A stretch of 64,000 nt of DNA from a bacterium (GCA_022072165.1 JAJVIF010000001.1:1426001-1490000); one strand, 5' to 3'. Numbered from the stretch's first letter, positions 8,611 through 17,867 are shown. The notes: generated from the letters alone by a model not told the origin. Translations and numbers: made by a program.

Positions 8611-8622
8611 GGAGGCAAAGTA
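8608..8622 (-). promoter_or_regulatory. Leaderless promoter of the CCA-adding gene
   Basis: TACTTT at 8622-8617 on the minus strand ends 6 nt before the GTG start codon. No Shine-Dalgarno sequence could fit in this interval. Confidence 0.55.
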
Positions 8623-8698
8623 TCACGGACTGGCACCGGCGGAACTCCCATGTATCCTGTAGGGCAGTTCCCGAGATTCTGCCCGCCAGCGGAGCCGT

Positions 8699-9685
8699 AT
8701 GACGCACTTTCGTCTGGGTGTCGTCCCGTATGTCAACGCCATGCCTCTCTGGGTCCCTCTGGAGAAGCACCTGGTCTCTACCCAGCATTCCTTCACGTTT
8801 GAAAAGGCAGTCCCGGATCGCCTGGCCCGGGACCTGGCGGCCGGGCAGGTGGACTGCGCCACGCTCTCGATCGTGGAAGCGATGCGGAATGTCCGGCTGC
8901 GGGTGGTGGATGGTGTCTGTATCGCCAGTCGCGGTGCAGTGGAGACGGTGCAGATTTTTCATCAGCGACCGCTGGCGCAATGCAGGAAAGTCCTGCTGGA
9001 CAAGGACTCCCGAACCTCGTCGTTTGTTGCCAAGTTGCTGCTGAACACCATTTTCCCGCTGGCCGATCGGGAGTTCGCCACGGGTGTGGTGGATCCGCAT
9101 CTGCTGCATCCGGTCCCGGATGCTGCCGCGAAACCGATCCTGCCCCCCCTGGCCCGGGGGGAAGCAGTCGATCAGGGACACCTGCCAGCCGGCCCACTGG
9201 AAGGTGGCCACGGTGTTGCCCGGGTGGCGGCAGTGGTCGCGCCGGTGGGTCCTGCGGGGCATAACCGCAACCTGCTACAGCCGATTCCGCTGACCGACTA
9301 CGACGCCTTCCTCAGCATCGGTGACAAGACCTGGGAGTTCCTGAAAAGCTCCTGGGACCGGTCGGATATCGGCGAACTCTGGACCAACCACACGCAGTTG
9401 CCTATGGTCTGGGCTGCCTGGACCTGCGGTGAATCGTGTGCGGTGAAGGACCTGGCACCGGTGCTGGTCCGGGCCCGGGAGACCGGGGGGACCATTCTGG
9501 ACGACATCATCCAGCGCCTTTCCCGGAGCCGGGAGGTTGATAAAGCTCAGATCTGGCGTTACCTGACCGAGGTGATGCATTACAAGCTGGGTCCGGAGGA
9601 GAAGCAGGCGATCAGTAAACTTTTCGAGATGGGAGCGACTGTGGGATCGCTACCGCCCGCCGGACGGGTCTACTTCGTCAGCTAA
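8699..9685 (+). CDS. mqnA: Chorismate dehydratase, futalosine menaquinone pathway, with an unusual insertion
   Basis: MqnA dehydrates chorismate to 3-enolpyruvylbenzoate, the first step of futalosine-dependent menaquinone synthesis. The N-terminal LGVVPYVNAMPLW, the DCATLSIVEAMRN stretch and LLDKDSRTSSFVAKLLL match the family, as do the C-terminal DAFLSIGDKTWEF and LPMVWAAWTC. Between them, about residues 130-200, lies a Pro/Ala/Gly/His-rich segment with no family counterpart that I know. This makes the protein 328 residues against a usual 270-290. mqnE at 32423 supports the pathway. A candidate -10 TATCCT near 8654 would give a leader of about 35 nt containing GCGGAG. Confidence 0.82.
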   Translation: MTHFRLGVVPYVNAMPLWVPLEKHLVSTQHSFTFEKAVPDRLARDLAAGQVDCATLSIVEAMRNVRLRVVDGVCIASRGAVETVQIFHQRPLAQCRKVLLDKDSRTSSFVAKLLLNTIFPLADREFATGVVDPHLLHPVPDAAAKPILPPLARGEAVDQGHLPAGPLEGGHGVARVAAVVAPVGPAGHNRNLLQPIPLTDYDAFLSIGDKTWEFLKSSWDRSDIGELWTNHTQLPMVWAAWTCGESCAVKDLAPVLVRARETGGTILDDIIQRLSRSREVDKAQIWRYLTEVMHYKLGPEEKQAISKLFEMGATVGSLPPAGRVYFVS

Positions 9686-9693
9686 ACGTCACC

Positions 9694-10350
9694 ATGTTCA
9701 CCGGCATCATTCAGCATCGCGGACGCATCGAACGCCTGGAGTCCCGGGGGGCCAACGCCCGGCTGGTGCTCTCGGTCCCGACAGAGTTTATGCAGGGAGT
9801 CGAGACGGGTGATTCCATCGCCTGCGATGGCATCTGCCTGACCGCCCTGCTGCCGGGTGCGTCTGGGTTCGAAGCCGATGTGTCGCTGGAGACGCTCCGC
9901 CGCACCACCCTGGGACAACGTCGCGCCGGCGATCAGATGAATCTGGAGCAGTCCCTGCGACTGGGGGACAAGCTTGGAGGACATCTGGTGACGGGGCATG
10001 TGGATGCGGTGGGTCGGTTGCTGCAGCGCACCTCCCACGGGGAAAGCGTTCAGATGCGCTTTGCCCTGCCGCCGGAACTGGCACCGCTGATCGCGCATAA
10101 AGGAAGCGTGGCGGTCGATGGGGTCTCCCTGACACCCACCGATGTCACCCGGGAGCATTTCGACGTCTGGCTCATCCCGGAAACCTTGTCCCGGACCTCC
10201 CTTGGGGGTCTGCAGCCCGGCGGACTGGTGAATCTGGAAGCGGATTTACTGAGCCGCTATGTGGCGCGGCAGCTGGCCCTGTCCGGATCGGGGCTGTCTG
10301 TCGCGGGGCTCGAAGCGGCCGGCTGGGGGGCCGGGCCTGTGGTAGATTGA
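9694..10350 (+). CDS. ribE: Riboflavin synthase alpha chain
   Basis: Riboflavin synthase dismutates two 6,7-dimethyl-8-ribityllumazines to riboflavin. The 218-residue protein has the diagnostic N-terminus MFTGIIQHRGRI and two tandem lumazine-binding barrels. GGHLVTGHVDAVGRL marks the first repeat's end and KGSVAVDGVSLTPTD the second. The C-terminal helix used for trimerisation is present. The gene starts 8 nt after mqnA and has no clear ribosome binding site, so it is probably co-transcribed with mqnA and partly coupled. ribD lies separately at 18605, so the riboflavin genes are scattered. Confidence 0.95.
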   Translation: MFTGIIQHRGRIERLESRGANARLVLSVPTEFMQGVETGDSIACDGICLTALLPGASGFEADVSLETLRRTTLGQRRAGDQMNLEQSLRLGDKLGGHLVTGHVDAVGRLLQRTSHGESVQMRFALPPELAPLIAHKGSVAVDGVSLTPTDVTREHFDVWLIPETLSRTSLGGLQPGGLVNLEADLLSRYVARQLALSGSGLSVAGLEAAGWGAGPVVD

Positions 10351-10379
10351 GGGTCCACTCCGGCACCACCGGGGTCCGA

Positions 10380-10453
10380 GGCGGCGTCGCCTAGTGGTTG
10401 GGCAAGGGTCTGCAAAACCCTCTACTGCGGTTCGAATCCGCACGTCGCCTCCA
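10380..10453 (+). tRNA. tRNA-Cys (GCA), CCA encoded
   Basis: The acceptor stem GGCGGCG pairs with CGTCGCC with one G-U pair. The anticodon stem AGGGT/ACCCT closes loop CTGCAAA with anticodon GCA. The T arm contains GGTTCGAATCC. Discriminator T is followed by an encoded CCA at 10451-10453. It lies 29 bp after ribE. Confidence 0.97.
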
Positions 10454-10464
10454 AATTTTGACCC

Positions 10465-10492
10465 CCGACCCCGTCCACCAGGGCGGGGTCGG
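10465..10492 (+). terminator. GC-rich hairpin after tRNA-Cys
   Basis: CCGACCCCG (10465-10473) and CGGGGTCGG (10484-10492) form a 9-bp stem with a 10-nt loop. No U tract follows on the plus strand, so it may be a processing end or a weak terminator. Confidence 0.5.
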
Positions 10493-10548
10493 CGTGTGAA
10501 TACCGGACAATGCCCACCATCGCGGGGGCGGTTGGCGCGGTTCTTGAT

Positions 10549-10563
10549 TACACTCCCCGTGTG
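10549..10563 (+). promoter_or_regulatory. Leaderless promoter, decides a GTG start
   Basis: TACACT (10549-10554) ends 6 nt before the GTG at 10561. The longer frame starting at 10510 would place this element inside coding sequence. Confidence 0.55.
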
Positions 10564-11217
10564 AGCTTCCTCTTCAGGCGTGCCGCTGACTCCTCGCTGG
10601 TCCAGTTTGGGCAGCGAATGCAGGCGACGTATGCCGGCCGCTTCGATCCGGCTGCGGCACAGCTGGCCCATCGGGCAGGCTTTCGCCCGCCCCAGCGCTG
10701 GCCGCTACAGTGGCACGGGGTCGCCCGATGGCGGATGGATCACGATGCCCTGGGAATGCTGGGTGAGTTTTCGGTCCAGCCCCTGAACGGCCCGCGGACT
10801 CGTCGACTGGTGGGGATTCTCCAGTTCGGGCAGTTTTGTCCGGCGATCGCTCCGATCGTTCTGCTGGGCCCGACCCGCTGGGAGGGTCCGCTGGAAGCGC
10901 CGCTGGTGCCGCCGTACTTTCGCCGCTGCGACGTGTCGGCGTCATGGCGCGGACTGGGCATCGGCGCGATGAGTCCGACTGGCGACCTGCCATCGCTTCC
11001 CGACTTCCCTGACACACTGCTGCCATCAATTGTGGCCGCTGAAGGACATCTGCTGAGCCTGGACGCGCAAGGGGCCTGGTTCCTGCTGCCCGCCACTTCG
11101 GACGGCTCGGTCCGCCTTACCGCACATACGCTGCTTTCCCAGTTGGCGACCCTGCGTATGCCCCTCGCGATCCCGGTCCCGGAGCTGCGACCATCTCACT
11201 ACCGGGCTGCGATGTAG
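10561..11217 (+). CDS. Conserved-looking hypothetical protein
   Basis: A soluble 218-residue protein with no signal peptide, membrane segment or motif that I recognise. It is rich in Pro, Leu and Arg, with several aromatic-rich strands such as RRLVGILQFGQFCPAIAP, suggesting a compact beta-rich fold. I placed the start at GTG 10561, right after a -10 element, rather than the ATG at 10510. The next gene begins 6 nt after its stop, so the two are an operon, probably with a joint role that cannot be named. Confidence 0.6.
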   Translation: MSFLFRRAADSSLVQFGQRMQATYAGRFDPAAAQLAHRAGFRPPQRWPLQWHGVARWRMDHDALGMLGEFSVQPLNGPRTRRLVGILQFGQFCPAIAPIVLLGPTRWEGPLEAPLVPPYFRRCDVSASWRGLGIGAMSPTGDLPSLPDFPDTLLPSIVAAEGHLLSLDAQGAWFLLPATSDGSVRLTAHTLLSQLATLRMPLAIPVPELRPSHYRAAM

Positions 11218-11223
11218 TCCCGC

Positions 11224-11937
11224 ATGGTGCCTGAACTCCTCTTTGTGCTTGGCATCGGTGCGGCGACCCTCGGCATCCTGCTCGTGCGGGAATGGCGTCG
11301 CCCACGCGATATCACGCTGTTGCGACAGCTCGCCGATGACCACACCGTGATCAGCGAGGGACTACCGCCTCCCCCCTTCGACCGGTTGAACGATGACCCC
11401 ATCGATGGTGCGGTCGCGCAGGCACGACGTCAGTTGCCTGAAAGTGAATATGTCCTCTGGATGGAAGAAGACACCTGGGGCAAGGGGCCTTGCGTGGTGG
11501 TCCTGACCACGCATCCGCATCCACAGAACTATCGCGACACCGTGGTGCTGCTCTCGACCAGCTGGGAGCCGAGCCAGAATCCCCGCATCATTCGACAGGC
11601 GACCGACTTTGTCCGGCGCCTCTATCTGGAGGGGCGGGACCTGGAGGCTGGGCAGGTCTGGCAGGGCTTTCAGGTCCTCTCAACCCTCCCGGCCAGCATC
11701 GAAGCCCGTCTCCCGGATGATCTGCCCCGCACCGGCGCGGACCCGGCGTATGAGCACCTGACCCGGATCCTGTTGCTCTATCGCTTTTCGATTTTCTACT
11801 TCACGCCGACTCGCCAACCGGAACAGCTCCAGCAGTATCTGACGCTGACGGCCGGACTGGCCCCGATTCTGAATGCCTGTCTCGGCCCCCCTCCCAGTCC
11901 GTTTGGTCGGGACTCTGAAATGCCCCCTGCACAGTAA
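11224..11937 (+). CDS. Hypothetical membrane-anchored protein
   Basis: This 237-residue protein has one N-terminal hydrophobic segment (VPELLFVLGIGAATLGILLV) followed by a basic stop-transfer REWRRPRD. It is therefore probably anchored in the inner membrane with its bulk in the cytoplasm. The soluble part is unrecognised; it contains acidic and aromatic-rich stretches and ends in a Pro-rich tail. It follows the preceding unknown gene by 6 nt and is followed by a strong terminator hairpin, so the two genes are the whole transcript. Confidence 0.6.
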   Translation: MVPELLFVLGIGAATLGILLVREWRRPRDITLLRQLADDHTVISEGLPPPPFDRLNDDPIDGAVAQARRQLPESEYVLWMEEDTWGKGPCVVVLTTHPHPQNYRDTVVLLSTSWEPSQNPRIIRQATDFVRRLYLEGRDLEAGQVWQGFQVLSTLPASIEARLPDDLPRTGADPAYEHLTRILLLYRFSIFYFTPTRQPEQLQQYLTLTAGLAPILNACLGPPPSPFGRDSEMPPAQ

Positions 11938-11953
11938 TAGGCCCCCCAGAAAT

Positions 11954-11986
11954 CACCGCGCCCCCGGCAGGACCGGGGGCGCGGTG
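11954..11986. terminator. Strong bidirectional hairpin between convergent genes
   Basis: A perfect 14-bp stem, CACCGCGCCCCCGG with CCGGGGGCGCGGTG, surrounds loop CAGGA. It separates the 11224 gene from the convergent 12011 lipoprotein and can serve both strands. Confidence 0.75.
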
Positions 11987-12010
11987 GTGAGAGGCATGGC
12001 GCGAGTCCGA

Positions 12011-14932
12011 TTAGTAGTCGATCACGCGCCGCTGGATCCGGGCCAGCGAACCGGCTCCGGAGGCGTTGTAGAAGGTGCAGGCGATGCGGTCGATGGTGCC
12101 GTCATACGCGATGCGGGGATGGAGGGTGCTGTCGGTGGTGTTGTCGATGGCGAATTCGACGTCGTTGAAGGTCAGGTCGGCATTCAGGAAGCGGCCGTAG
12201 ACGTCAGCGTTAGCGGAGCCAGTGCGATAGTCGCGCCAGACCACGAGGAAACGACCCAGGTTGTCACGAATCGCGTACGGGGAAGTTTGTCCTACATCCG
12301 CAGGCTGGCTCACGGCGACCGGGGTGCTCCAGGTGCCAGTGCGACGAGTGACATAAATGTCGTTGGTGGCAGTGGTGAAGGCGTTTTCATCATAGAAGAC
12401 CACGGGGTTGCCCGCCTGATCCGTCAGGATGAAACCGTGCATACTCGCCGCCGTCTGCAGGGAAGTAGAAACCCGTTCCTCAGCGGCAACCGGAGTATTC
12501 GTGTTGGTATCAAAGGCGCGATAGAAGAGCCCATTGTCGGGTCCAGCCGTGGTGTTGGCGTTGGTCCAGACGACATGCAGGATACCGCCACTCCCCATCA
12601 CCATGTGGGGATCATTGAGGTTCCCGATGTGCGACGCGGGATCCAGGCCGGTGCTCACCGACGCGAACGACGCCGCGCCAGCAGCGTTGGTCACGGCATA
12701 GATGTGGAGGTTGTCGTTGGACTGGTCCGACACGCTGCTGGAGGGAGTGGTGTCACGATTCGCGAGAATCCAGGCTTTATTGGTGTCGGTGGGGTCGGCC
12801 ACGATCATGGGGTCGCGCCACTCGGCGACCGCGCTGACCGTCTGCACCGGATTGATAGTGACGCTGGCACCGGCTCCCGGGACGATCCTCATGAAGGCGA
12901 GATTGCCACCAGCACCGGAGGTCCCGGTCGAGATGTACGCCGCCACGACATTGCCGTTCGCCAGGACCGCCAGGGACCCGCCGTTCGACGAACTAATCCC
13001 CGTCATGTCCACGGGCGCGCCCCAGGTGACGCCGCCATCATTGGAACGAATGATGGTGTTCGTCAGGGAGCCGGGTCGGTAGGTGACATAGATGTTGCCA
13101 TTGCCATCGGAGACCATGGGATTCATGAAGCGATCCCACTGATAACTAAAGGTCCCCTGCAGCTGTGAGGGCGCGACCGGATTGTTGGGGCCGATCGTCG
13201 GGGTGATCGGACCGGCAGCCGAGGTGACATTGACCGTGAAGGGACCGTACTCCGTAGAGAGGCGTCCGCCAGCCGGCAGATACGCATCGGTGATGCGGAG
13301 CTTGTACTGCTGGGAGGGATTCTCGACCGTGTAGGTATGGGTGAAATCGGGGGCGTTGTCCCCGGAGGTTGCCGTGATGCTGGCATCCCAGGTCCCGTTG
13401 TTGTCCCAGTCAACTTCGAAGAGCGACAAGCCATCGGGATCCAGGGTCGCCAGCCCAGGAACCGCCGTGTCGAGGTCGATGTTGAAGGGCGTGTCAACCA
13501 CAACGCTGGGCGGGAAGGTGAAAGTGGTGCTCGCTGGCGGGCCGAGGTTCGGTGGACCAGAGTTGAAGTCTTCGACGAGGACCCGAACGACCTGGTAGCG
13601 GGTGCTGGAGAGGGTCGCGCCCGGCACCGGGACCGTGCTCGCCTCACTGAGGATGAAGGGCTTGATGCCAGTCGGCGACCCATCATCCAGGTCCTGGCTG
13701 TCCTGCACCCGGATGAGGCCGGCCACCCATTCGCCGCCAGGAGCGACGTCGTACAGGTCAGTGTTGTTCACCGAGACCCCTGACTCCCAGAGCACAGGAT
13801 TCCCGGCCACCGGAGCGACCGCCGACCCATTCAGCGGCCCGCTGGCATTCAGGAGCGGGAAGTCGGCATCGATGGCGATGATGGAGGAATCTTCCCGGAC
13901 TTCGGTCAGGTCCGCACCATTGGGGAACGTGGCGGCCACTGTCGCATCGTGATCCCAGTCGAGGATCTGGAAGGCGACGGACGCGATGTCACTGGACTGG
14001 TCATCGCGCAGGGTGCCACTGACACTGGCAGAGATACGCTGCAGGTCACCGCAGGCCTCGGGGAGGATGTAGCGCAGGTCGGTGGGGTTTCCGGTGGGGA
14101 GTCGCTTGGTTCGTCCGGCACCAGTGCTGCGCGGATCCTGATACTTGGCCGTGACTACGAGAGTGAAGTTGAAGGATCCGGATCCCGGAGGGGTCACTTC
14201 GTACATCACCTCAGCAGCCCCCCCCTGCGGGAAGACATCGAAGCCGCTCGGGCTCAGCAGGGCGTTCCCCTGCCAGCCGTTGTTGGTAGCGTCGTAGTTC
14301 CCCTGGGCGGTCCGGGGCTGCGTGGTGTCGATACCGGCCGCGAAGAGGCGATAGGGAAAGACATTCGCACCGCTGGTGGGAATCCCGAAGGTGGTTTTGT
14401 CGAAGAGGACGCCCGGGTCGCGATAGCCATCGGCGTTCATCAGGAAGTTCGCGTTGGTCTTGACGTTGCCATTGAAGAAGGTGTCAGCGCCATCGATGAC
14501 CGCGATCCCGTTGACATCGAAAACGTGCAGATCGACCCGCTTGGTCGCCGAGGGAGGGCCGTTCAGGTCCGGCGGTGCAGCGAAGGGGTGGGTCAGGCGG
14601 ACTGTGAGTTCCAGGTTGCCATCACCGTTGCGCTGAATGCCGGTGAGTCGAAGATTCTTCGGGCCAAGGAAGGGACGAATGCTGAGGTGAAAGTTGTCAC
14701 CCTGCCCGGCGGCTTCCCTGGGAAAGAGGGGGGTCGCTTCGTAGTTGAGGCTCGCAGGGTCGATGGTGACTTCCATCGCGCCCAGTGATCCGGTTGCCAT
14801 GTCGCCCAGCCCCACGACTGCGCCAAAGGGATCTGGCTGGCTGATGGACTGGGAAGCAGGAGCAAGAGGGCCTGAGGTCGAGCAGGCAGCAAGCGTGAAT
14901 ACTGCCGGCAGTGCGACAAACAGTCTGCGCAT
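12011..14932 (-). CDS. Very large secreted lipoprotein, HPF/NADGY family member 1
   Basis: A 973-residue lipoprotein: signal MRRLFVALPAVFTLAAC with lipobox LAAC (Cys17), then a Ser/Pro linker. The N-terminal domain, about residues 40-230, carries QGDNFHLSIRPFLGP, LTHPFA, KRVDLHVFDV, NADGYRD and GFDVFPQGG. A middle region has ILDWDHDATV near residue 310 and a PKD/cadherin-like DPDGLSLFEVDWDNNGTW. The C-terminal third holds an Asp-box (SNDGGVTW) and repeated WRDPMIVADP, AVSQPA and VWRDYR strands, as in sialidase-like beta-propellers. It has a GGAGG ribosome binding site and a -10 TAGGAT at 14975-14980. Closest in-window relative is the tandem neighbour at 15092. The function is unknown; surface binding is a guess. 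Confidence 0.85.
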   Translation of the reverse strand: MRRLFVALPAVFTLAACSTSGPLAPASQSISQPDPFGAVVGLGDMATGSLGAMEVTIDPASLNYEATPLFPREAAGQGDNFHLSIRPFLGPKNLRLTGIQRNGDGNLELTVRLTHPFAAPPDLNGPPSATKRVDLHVFDVNGIAVIDGADTFFNGNVKTNANFLMNADGYRDPGVLFDKTTFGIPTSGANVFPYRLFAAGIDTTQPRTAQGNYDATNNGWQGNALLSPSGFDVFPQGGAAEVMYEVTPPGSGSFNFTLVVTAKYQDPRSTGAGRTKRLPTGNPTDLRYILPEACGDLQRISASVSGTLRDDQSSDIASVAFQILDWDHDATVAATFPNGADLTEVREDSSIIAIDADFPLLNASGPLNGSAVAPVAGNPVLWESGVSVNNTDLYDVAPGGEWVAGLIRVQDSQDLDDGSPTGIKPFILSEASTVPVPGATLSSTRYQVVRVLVEDFNSGPPNLGPPASTTFTFPPSVVVDTPFNIDLDTAVPGLATLDPDGLSLFEVDWDNNGTWDASITATSGDNAPDFTHTYTVENPSQQYKLRITDAYLPAGGRLSTEYGPFTVNVTSAAGPITPTIGPNNPVAPSQLQGTFSYQWDRFMNPMVSDGNGNIYVTYRPGSLTNTIIRSNDGGVTWGAPVDMTGISSSNGGSLAVLANGNVVAAYISTGTSGAGGNLAFMRIVPGAGASVTINPVQTVSAVAEWRDPMIVADPTDTNKAWILANRDTTPSSSVSDQSNDNLHIYAVTNAAGAASFASVSTGLDPASHIGNLNDPHMVMGSGGILHVVWTNANTTAGPDNGLFYRAFDTNTNTPVAAEERVSTSLQTAASMHGFILTDQAGNPVVFYDENAFTTATNDIYVTRRTGTWSTPVAVSQPADVGQTSPYAIRDNLGRFLVVWRDYRTGSANADVYGRFLNADLTFNDVEFAIDNTTDSTLHPRIAYDGTIDRIACTFYNASGAGSLARIQRRVIDY

Positions 14933-15038
14933 GAGTACGGAGCCTCCAAAGAGCGGTGATGGGCGTACGAAGTCATCCTACCAATCACCCGACAGCGCAT
15001 GTAACAACGGCGTCACATCAGTTCTCCGCAAGATAAAC

Positions 15039-15064
15039 ACAGCCCCCGGCGCACCAGGGGCTGT
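15039..15064 (-). terminator. Rho-independent terminator of the 15092 lipoprotein gene
   Basis: ACAGCCCC (15039-15046) and GGGGCTGT (15057-15064) form the stem. On the minus strand the hairpin is followed by the T-rich run GTTTATCTT. Confidence 0.7.
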
Positions 15065-15091
15065 CGCGTTCCCGGACGCTTCCGCGCCGGA

Positions 15092-17776
15092 TCAGGGCGT
15101 GAGCTGGAACCAGCGCGACCGGATCTCGTAGTTGCTGTCCGGGGCAGACAGAGGGCCACCAAAGCCGGACCGTTCATAGCAGACCACGTTGCGCTGCCGC
15201 ACGACATCGATGATCAGATGCGGATACCGGACATCCGCCGCCGGGATGTCGGTATGGGCGCGGGTCGGGGCGACCAGTTCTGTGGTGAGGTCAGCCGACC
15301 GGGCAGCGAGGTAGATCTCATCAGCCGAGACACCGCGTCGCATGTACGCCACGATCACCGCCCCACTCCCGGCGGCATCGACAATGACATCCGGCATCTG
15401 GCAGTCCGCCCCGGAGCTATCCACCAGCACGGGGGCGCTGAAGGCGGTGCCAGCGGCATCCCCACGAGCGATGTAGATGCGTCCCTGGTTGGAGTCATTC
15501 CCCAGCCAGCGTTCCCAGACCACCAGGGCACGTCCGGAGGAGTCGACAAAAATGTTGGACTCACCGACATTGTCGGTACCCGAGTTAGAGATGTTGACTT
15601 CAGCCCCCACCACCGGACTGGTGGCAGGTGACGTGACTTTCACATACCGGACATCGTTCGTCCCAATGGGACCAGCGATGTAGCTGACATGGAGATTTCC
15701 CGTGAGGTCCGCGACCATCCCCTGATTCGTCTCGCCGTTGAGCCCGCCGCCTCCGTTGGCGTCCGGGGTGGCGATTTGGGTCCAGGTGGGAGTCGCTGCC
15801 TGGGCATTGGCGGTCCGGAAGAGGACCAGGCGGTTGTGATTCGGGCTCGAGGAGTAGGTGTCCCGGGCCAGGAGATATGCCCGATTGCCGGTGAGGTCGC
15901 TTAAGTCACCTGAGAGGATTGTGCCGGAGTAGGCCCCCGGCGACCCGACGATACTCCCGATCGCCCCATTCCAGGTCGTCAGACTGGGAGCGCTGTCGGT
16001 CCCCCGCAGCATCCCCAATGTTTCGGTGGGCGAAGAGCCCGAGGAGCCGACAATCATCGGCTGGCTGACGGAGAGTGTGGGCAGGACACTCATGCTCAGG
16101 GAGTCGCTGACTCCCGTGGTCAGCGTGCCCAGGAAGGGCGTCGGAATCTGCACGGGGGAACCCCAGGAATCGCCCCCATCGGTGGAACGGGAAACGAACC
16201 AGCTGTTGGGGCTCGCGTTCCAGCGGTAGAAGTAGTAGAGGTCGCCCTGGGGATCTGCCGCCTGGATCCGCTTGTACTCGTAGGTGTACGTCCGGATGTC
16301 GCGGAAAGCCTGCGCGGGGTCCGCGTTGATCGGCACTTCCTGCGACTGAAACGTGATGCCTGCCGGTGGTGCCACGACATCGGTAACTGTCACGGTAAAG
16401 GCCTGGTAGCGGACGGTCGGCAGGAGGGTGGTGCCCGGATTCGGGAGCGGCGCAGTGGAGGCCTCGCTGAGGACCTGCTGCAGGACCCCGGTCGGGCTGG
16501 TGTCGTCGCTGTCCTGGCTGTCGGTGATGCGAACCAGCCCCTTCACTTCGACCGGAGCCCCGGTCACCGGGAACGAGTCGGTATTGGTGAGGTCACCGTT
16601 GATGACCGTGATGGGGTCGCCAGGGGTAATGGTCAGCCCCAGGGGGAAGGGCCCGCTGGCCTGGAGGTCGGGGAGGTCGGCGACCGCGTTGATGGGCGCG
16701 GAGTTTTCGGGAATTTGGCTCAAGTCGCTGTTGTTGGGCCAGGAAGCCGGATCAATGACTGTCGCGCCGCCATCCCAGTCGAGGACCTCGCCCGTCAGGG
16801 GGACTGTCGCGGCCGGATCGTTATCCGGCAGCGTTCCGGTCACTGTCACAGTCAGGCGCTCCAGGTCGCCCGCGCCCTGCGGGAGGAGGTAGCGGAGGGC
16901 GGCAGGATTGCCCGGATCCGGGAGGCGGTTCGCCCGCTTTTGCGTGGCGGTCGTGCCGTTGCGCGGGTCCTGGTACTTCGCGACCACAATGACTCCCAGA
17001 TTCACCAGATTCCCACTCCCCAGATCGAGGATGAGGTCCCGCTCGACATTGGCCCCCTGGGGGAAGACCCCATAGCCGGTCGGAGCCGACAGCGCCGTCC
17101 CCTGCCAGCCATCAGCGGTCGGGTTGTAGTTGCCGCCGGGGTTGCCGCTGTCGTAGCTGCCGACCATGACATAGGGGAAGGTATTGGCGGAGGAGACGCC
17201 GAAGCCTGCCGGATCAAAGAGAGGACCAGTGGTCCGGTAGCCATCAGCGTTGGTGACAAATCCATGATTGAGTGTCACGGCTCCATCAAAAAAGCTGTCA
17301 GTCCCTTCGGCGACCAGCACCAGATGCGTCTCGAAGACATGGAGATCGAGTCGTTTGGTCGCCGTAGCCGGACGGGTAGTATCGGTCGGGACCGCAAAGG
17401 GATGCGTGACCGTCACGGAGATCTTCAGTTCGTTGGGCGAGATGAGTTCGATGCCGGACACCCGCAGATCCCGGGGCCCAAAGAAGGGCCGGATCGACAG
17501 GGCATAGGTGTCTCCTTGGCCGAAAGTGGTCGCACTGGCGGTGTGGACCGGCAGGAGGATCGCCTGCAGGGTTTCGGGGTCCAGCGACAGGGTCCAGGCT
17601 CCCAGCGCGGCCGTCAAGTTGCCCGTGGCATCGGCGATAGGCGGCGGCAGTGTGATCTTTTCTCCCGCGACCTGGGCGGGAGTGGTCGGGGAGGCGGCAT
17701 CGCCACAGGAGGTAAGCAGCAGGGCTGTCGTGGCTGCAGCGAGCAGCGGGAGCGTGCGAAGGATGGATCGAGGCAT
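15092..17776 (-). CDS. Very large secreted lipoprotein, HPF/NADGY family member 2
   Basis: An 894-residue lipoprotein: signal MPRSILRTLPLLAAATTALL with lipobox LLTSC (Cys24). Its N-terminal domain closely parallels the neighbour at 12011: QGDTYALSIRPFFGP, VTHPFAVP, KRLDLHVFE, NADGYRTTGPLFD, PTGYGVFPQG and KYQDPRNG. A VLDWDGGATV motif follows, then a C-terminal propeller-like region with Asp-box STDGGDSW and strands such as NRAYLLARDT and GRALVVWERW. I chose the ATG at 17776, which has AAGGA upstream; the frame runs 32 codons further without homology. The adjacent relative suggests tandem duplication followed by strong divergence. Confidence 0.85.
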   Translation of the reverse strand: MPRSILRTLPLLAAATTALLLTSCGDAASPTTPAQVAGEKITLPPPIADATGNLTAALGAWTLSLDPETLQAILLPVHTASATTFGQGDTYALSIRPFFGPRDLRVSGIELISPNELKISVTVTHPFAVPTDTTRPATATKRLDLHVFETHLVLVAEGTDSFFDGAVTLNHGFVTNADGYRTTGPLFDPAGFGVSSANTFPYVMVGSYDSGNPGGNYNPTADGWQGTALSAPTGYGVFPQGANVERDLILDLGSGNLVNLGVIVVAKYQDPRNGTTATQKRANRLPDPGNPAALRYLLPQGAGDLERLTVTVTGTLPDNDPAATVPLTGEVLDWDGGATVIDPASWPNNSDLSQIPENSAPINAVADLPDLQASGPFPLGLTITPGDPITVINGDLTNTDSFPVTGAPVEVKGLVRITDSQDSDDTSPTGVLQQVLSEASTAPLPNPGTTLLPTVRYQAFTVTVTDVVAPPAGITFQSQEVPINADPAQAFRDIRTYTYEYKRIQAADPQGDLYYFYRWNASPNSWFVSRSTDGGDSWGSPVQIPTPFLGTLTTGVSDSLSMSVLPTLSVSQPMIVGSSGSSPTETLGMLRGTDSAPSLTTWNGAIGSIVGSPGAYSGTILSGDLSDLTGNRAYLLARDTYSSSPNHNRLVLFRTANAQAATPTWTQIATPDANGGGGLNGETNQGMVADLTGNLHVSYIAGPIGTNDVRYVKVTSPATSPVVGAEVNISNSGTDNVGESNIFVDSSGRALVVWERWLGNDSNQGRIYIARGDAAGTAFSAPVLVDSSGADCQMPDVIVDAAGSGAVIVAYMRRGVSADEIYLAARSADLTTELVAPTRAHTDIPAADVRYPHLIIDVVRQRNVVCYERSGFGGPLSAPDSNYEIRSRWFQLTP

Positions 17777-17867
17777 CGGCGGAGTCCTTCCCTTGTGGGC
17801 AGCAGATGGGCGACACCGGGGGTGTGCGGAGCAGGGTGGGTCGGGACAGAACCCCCGGATGGCGAAA

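Noticed and set aside
12011-17776. Large plus-strand ORFs opposite the giant lipoproteins, for example 11873-13168 and 16715-17914
   Set aside because: They are antisense shadows of GC-rich coding sequence with Gly/Arg/Asp-rich composition and no motif; only the part from 17915 is a real gene.
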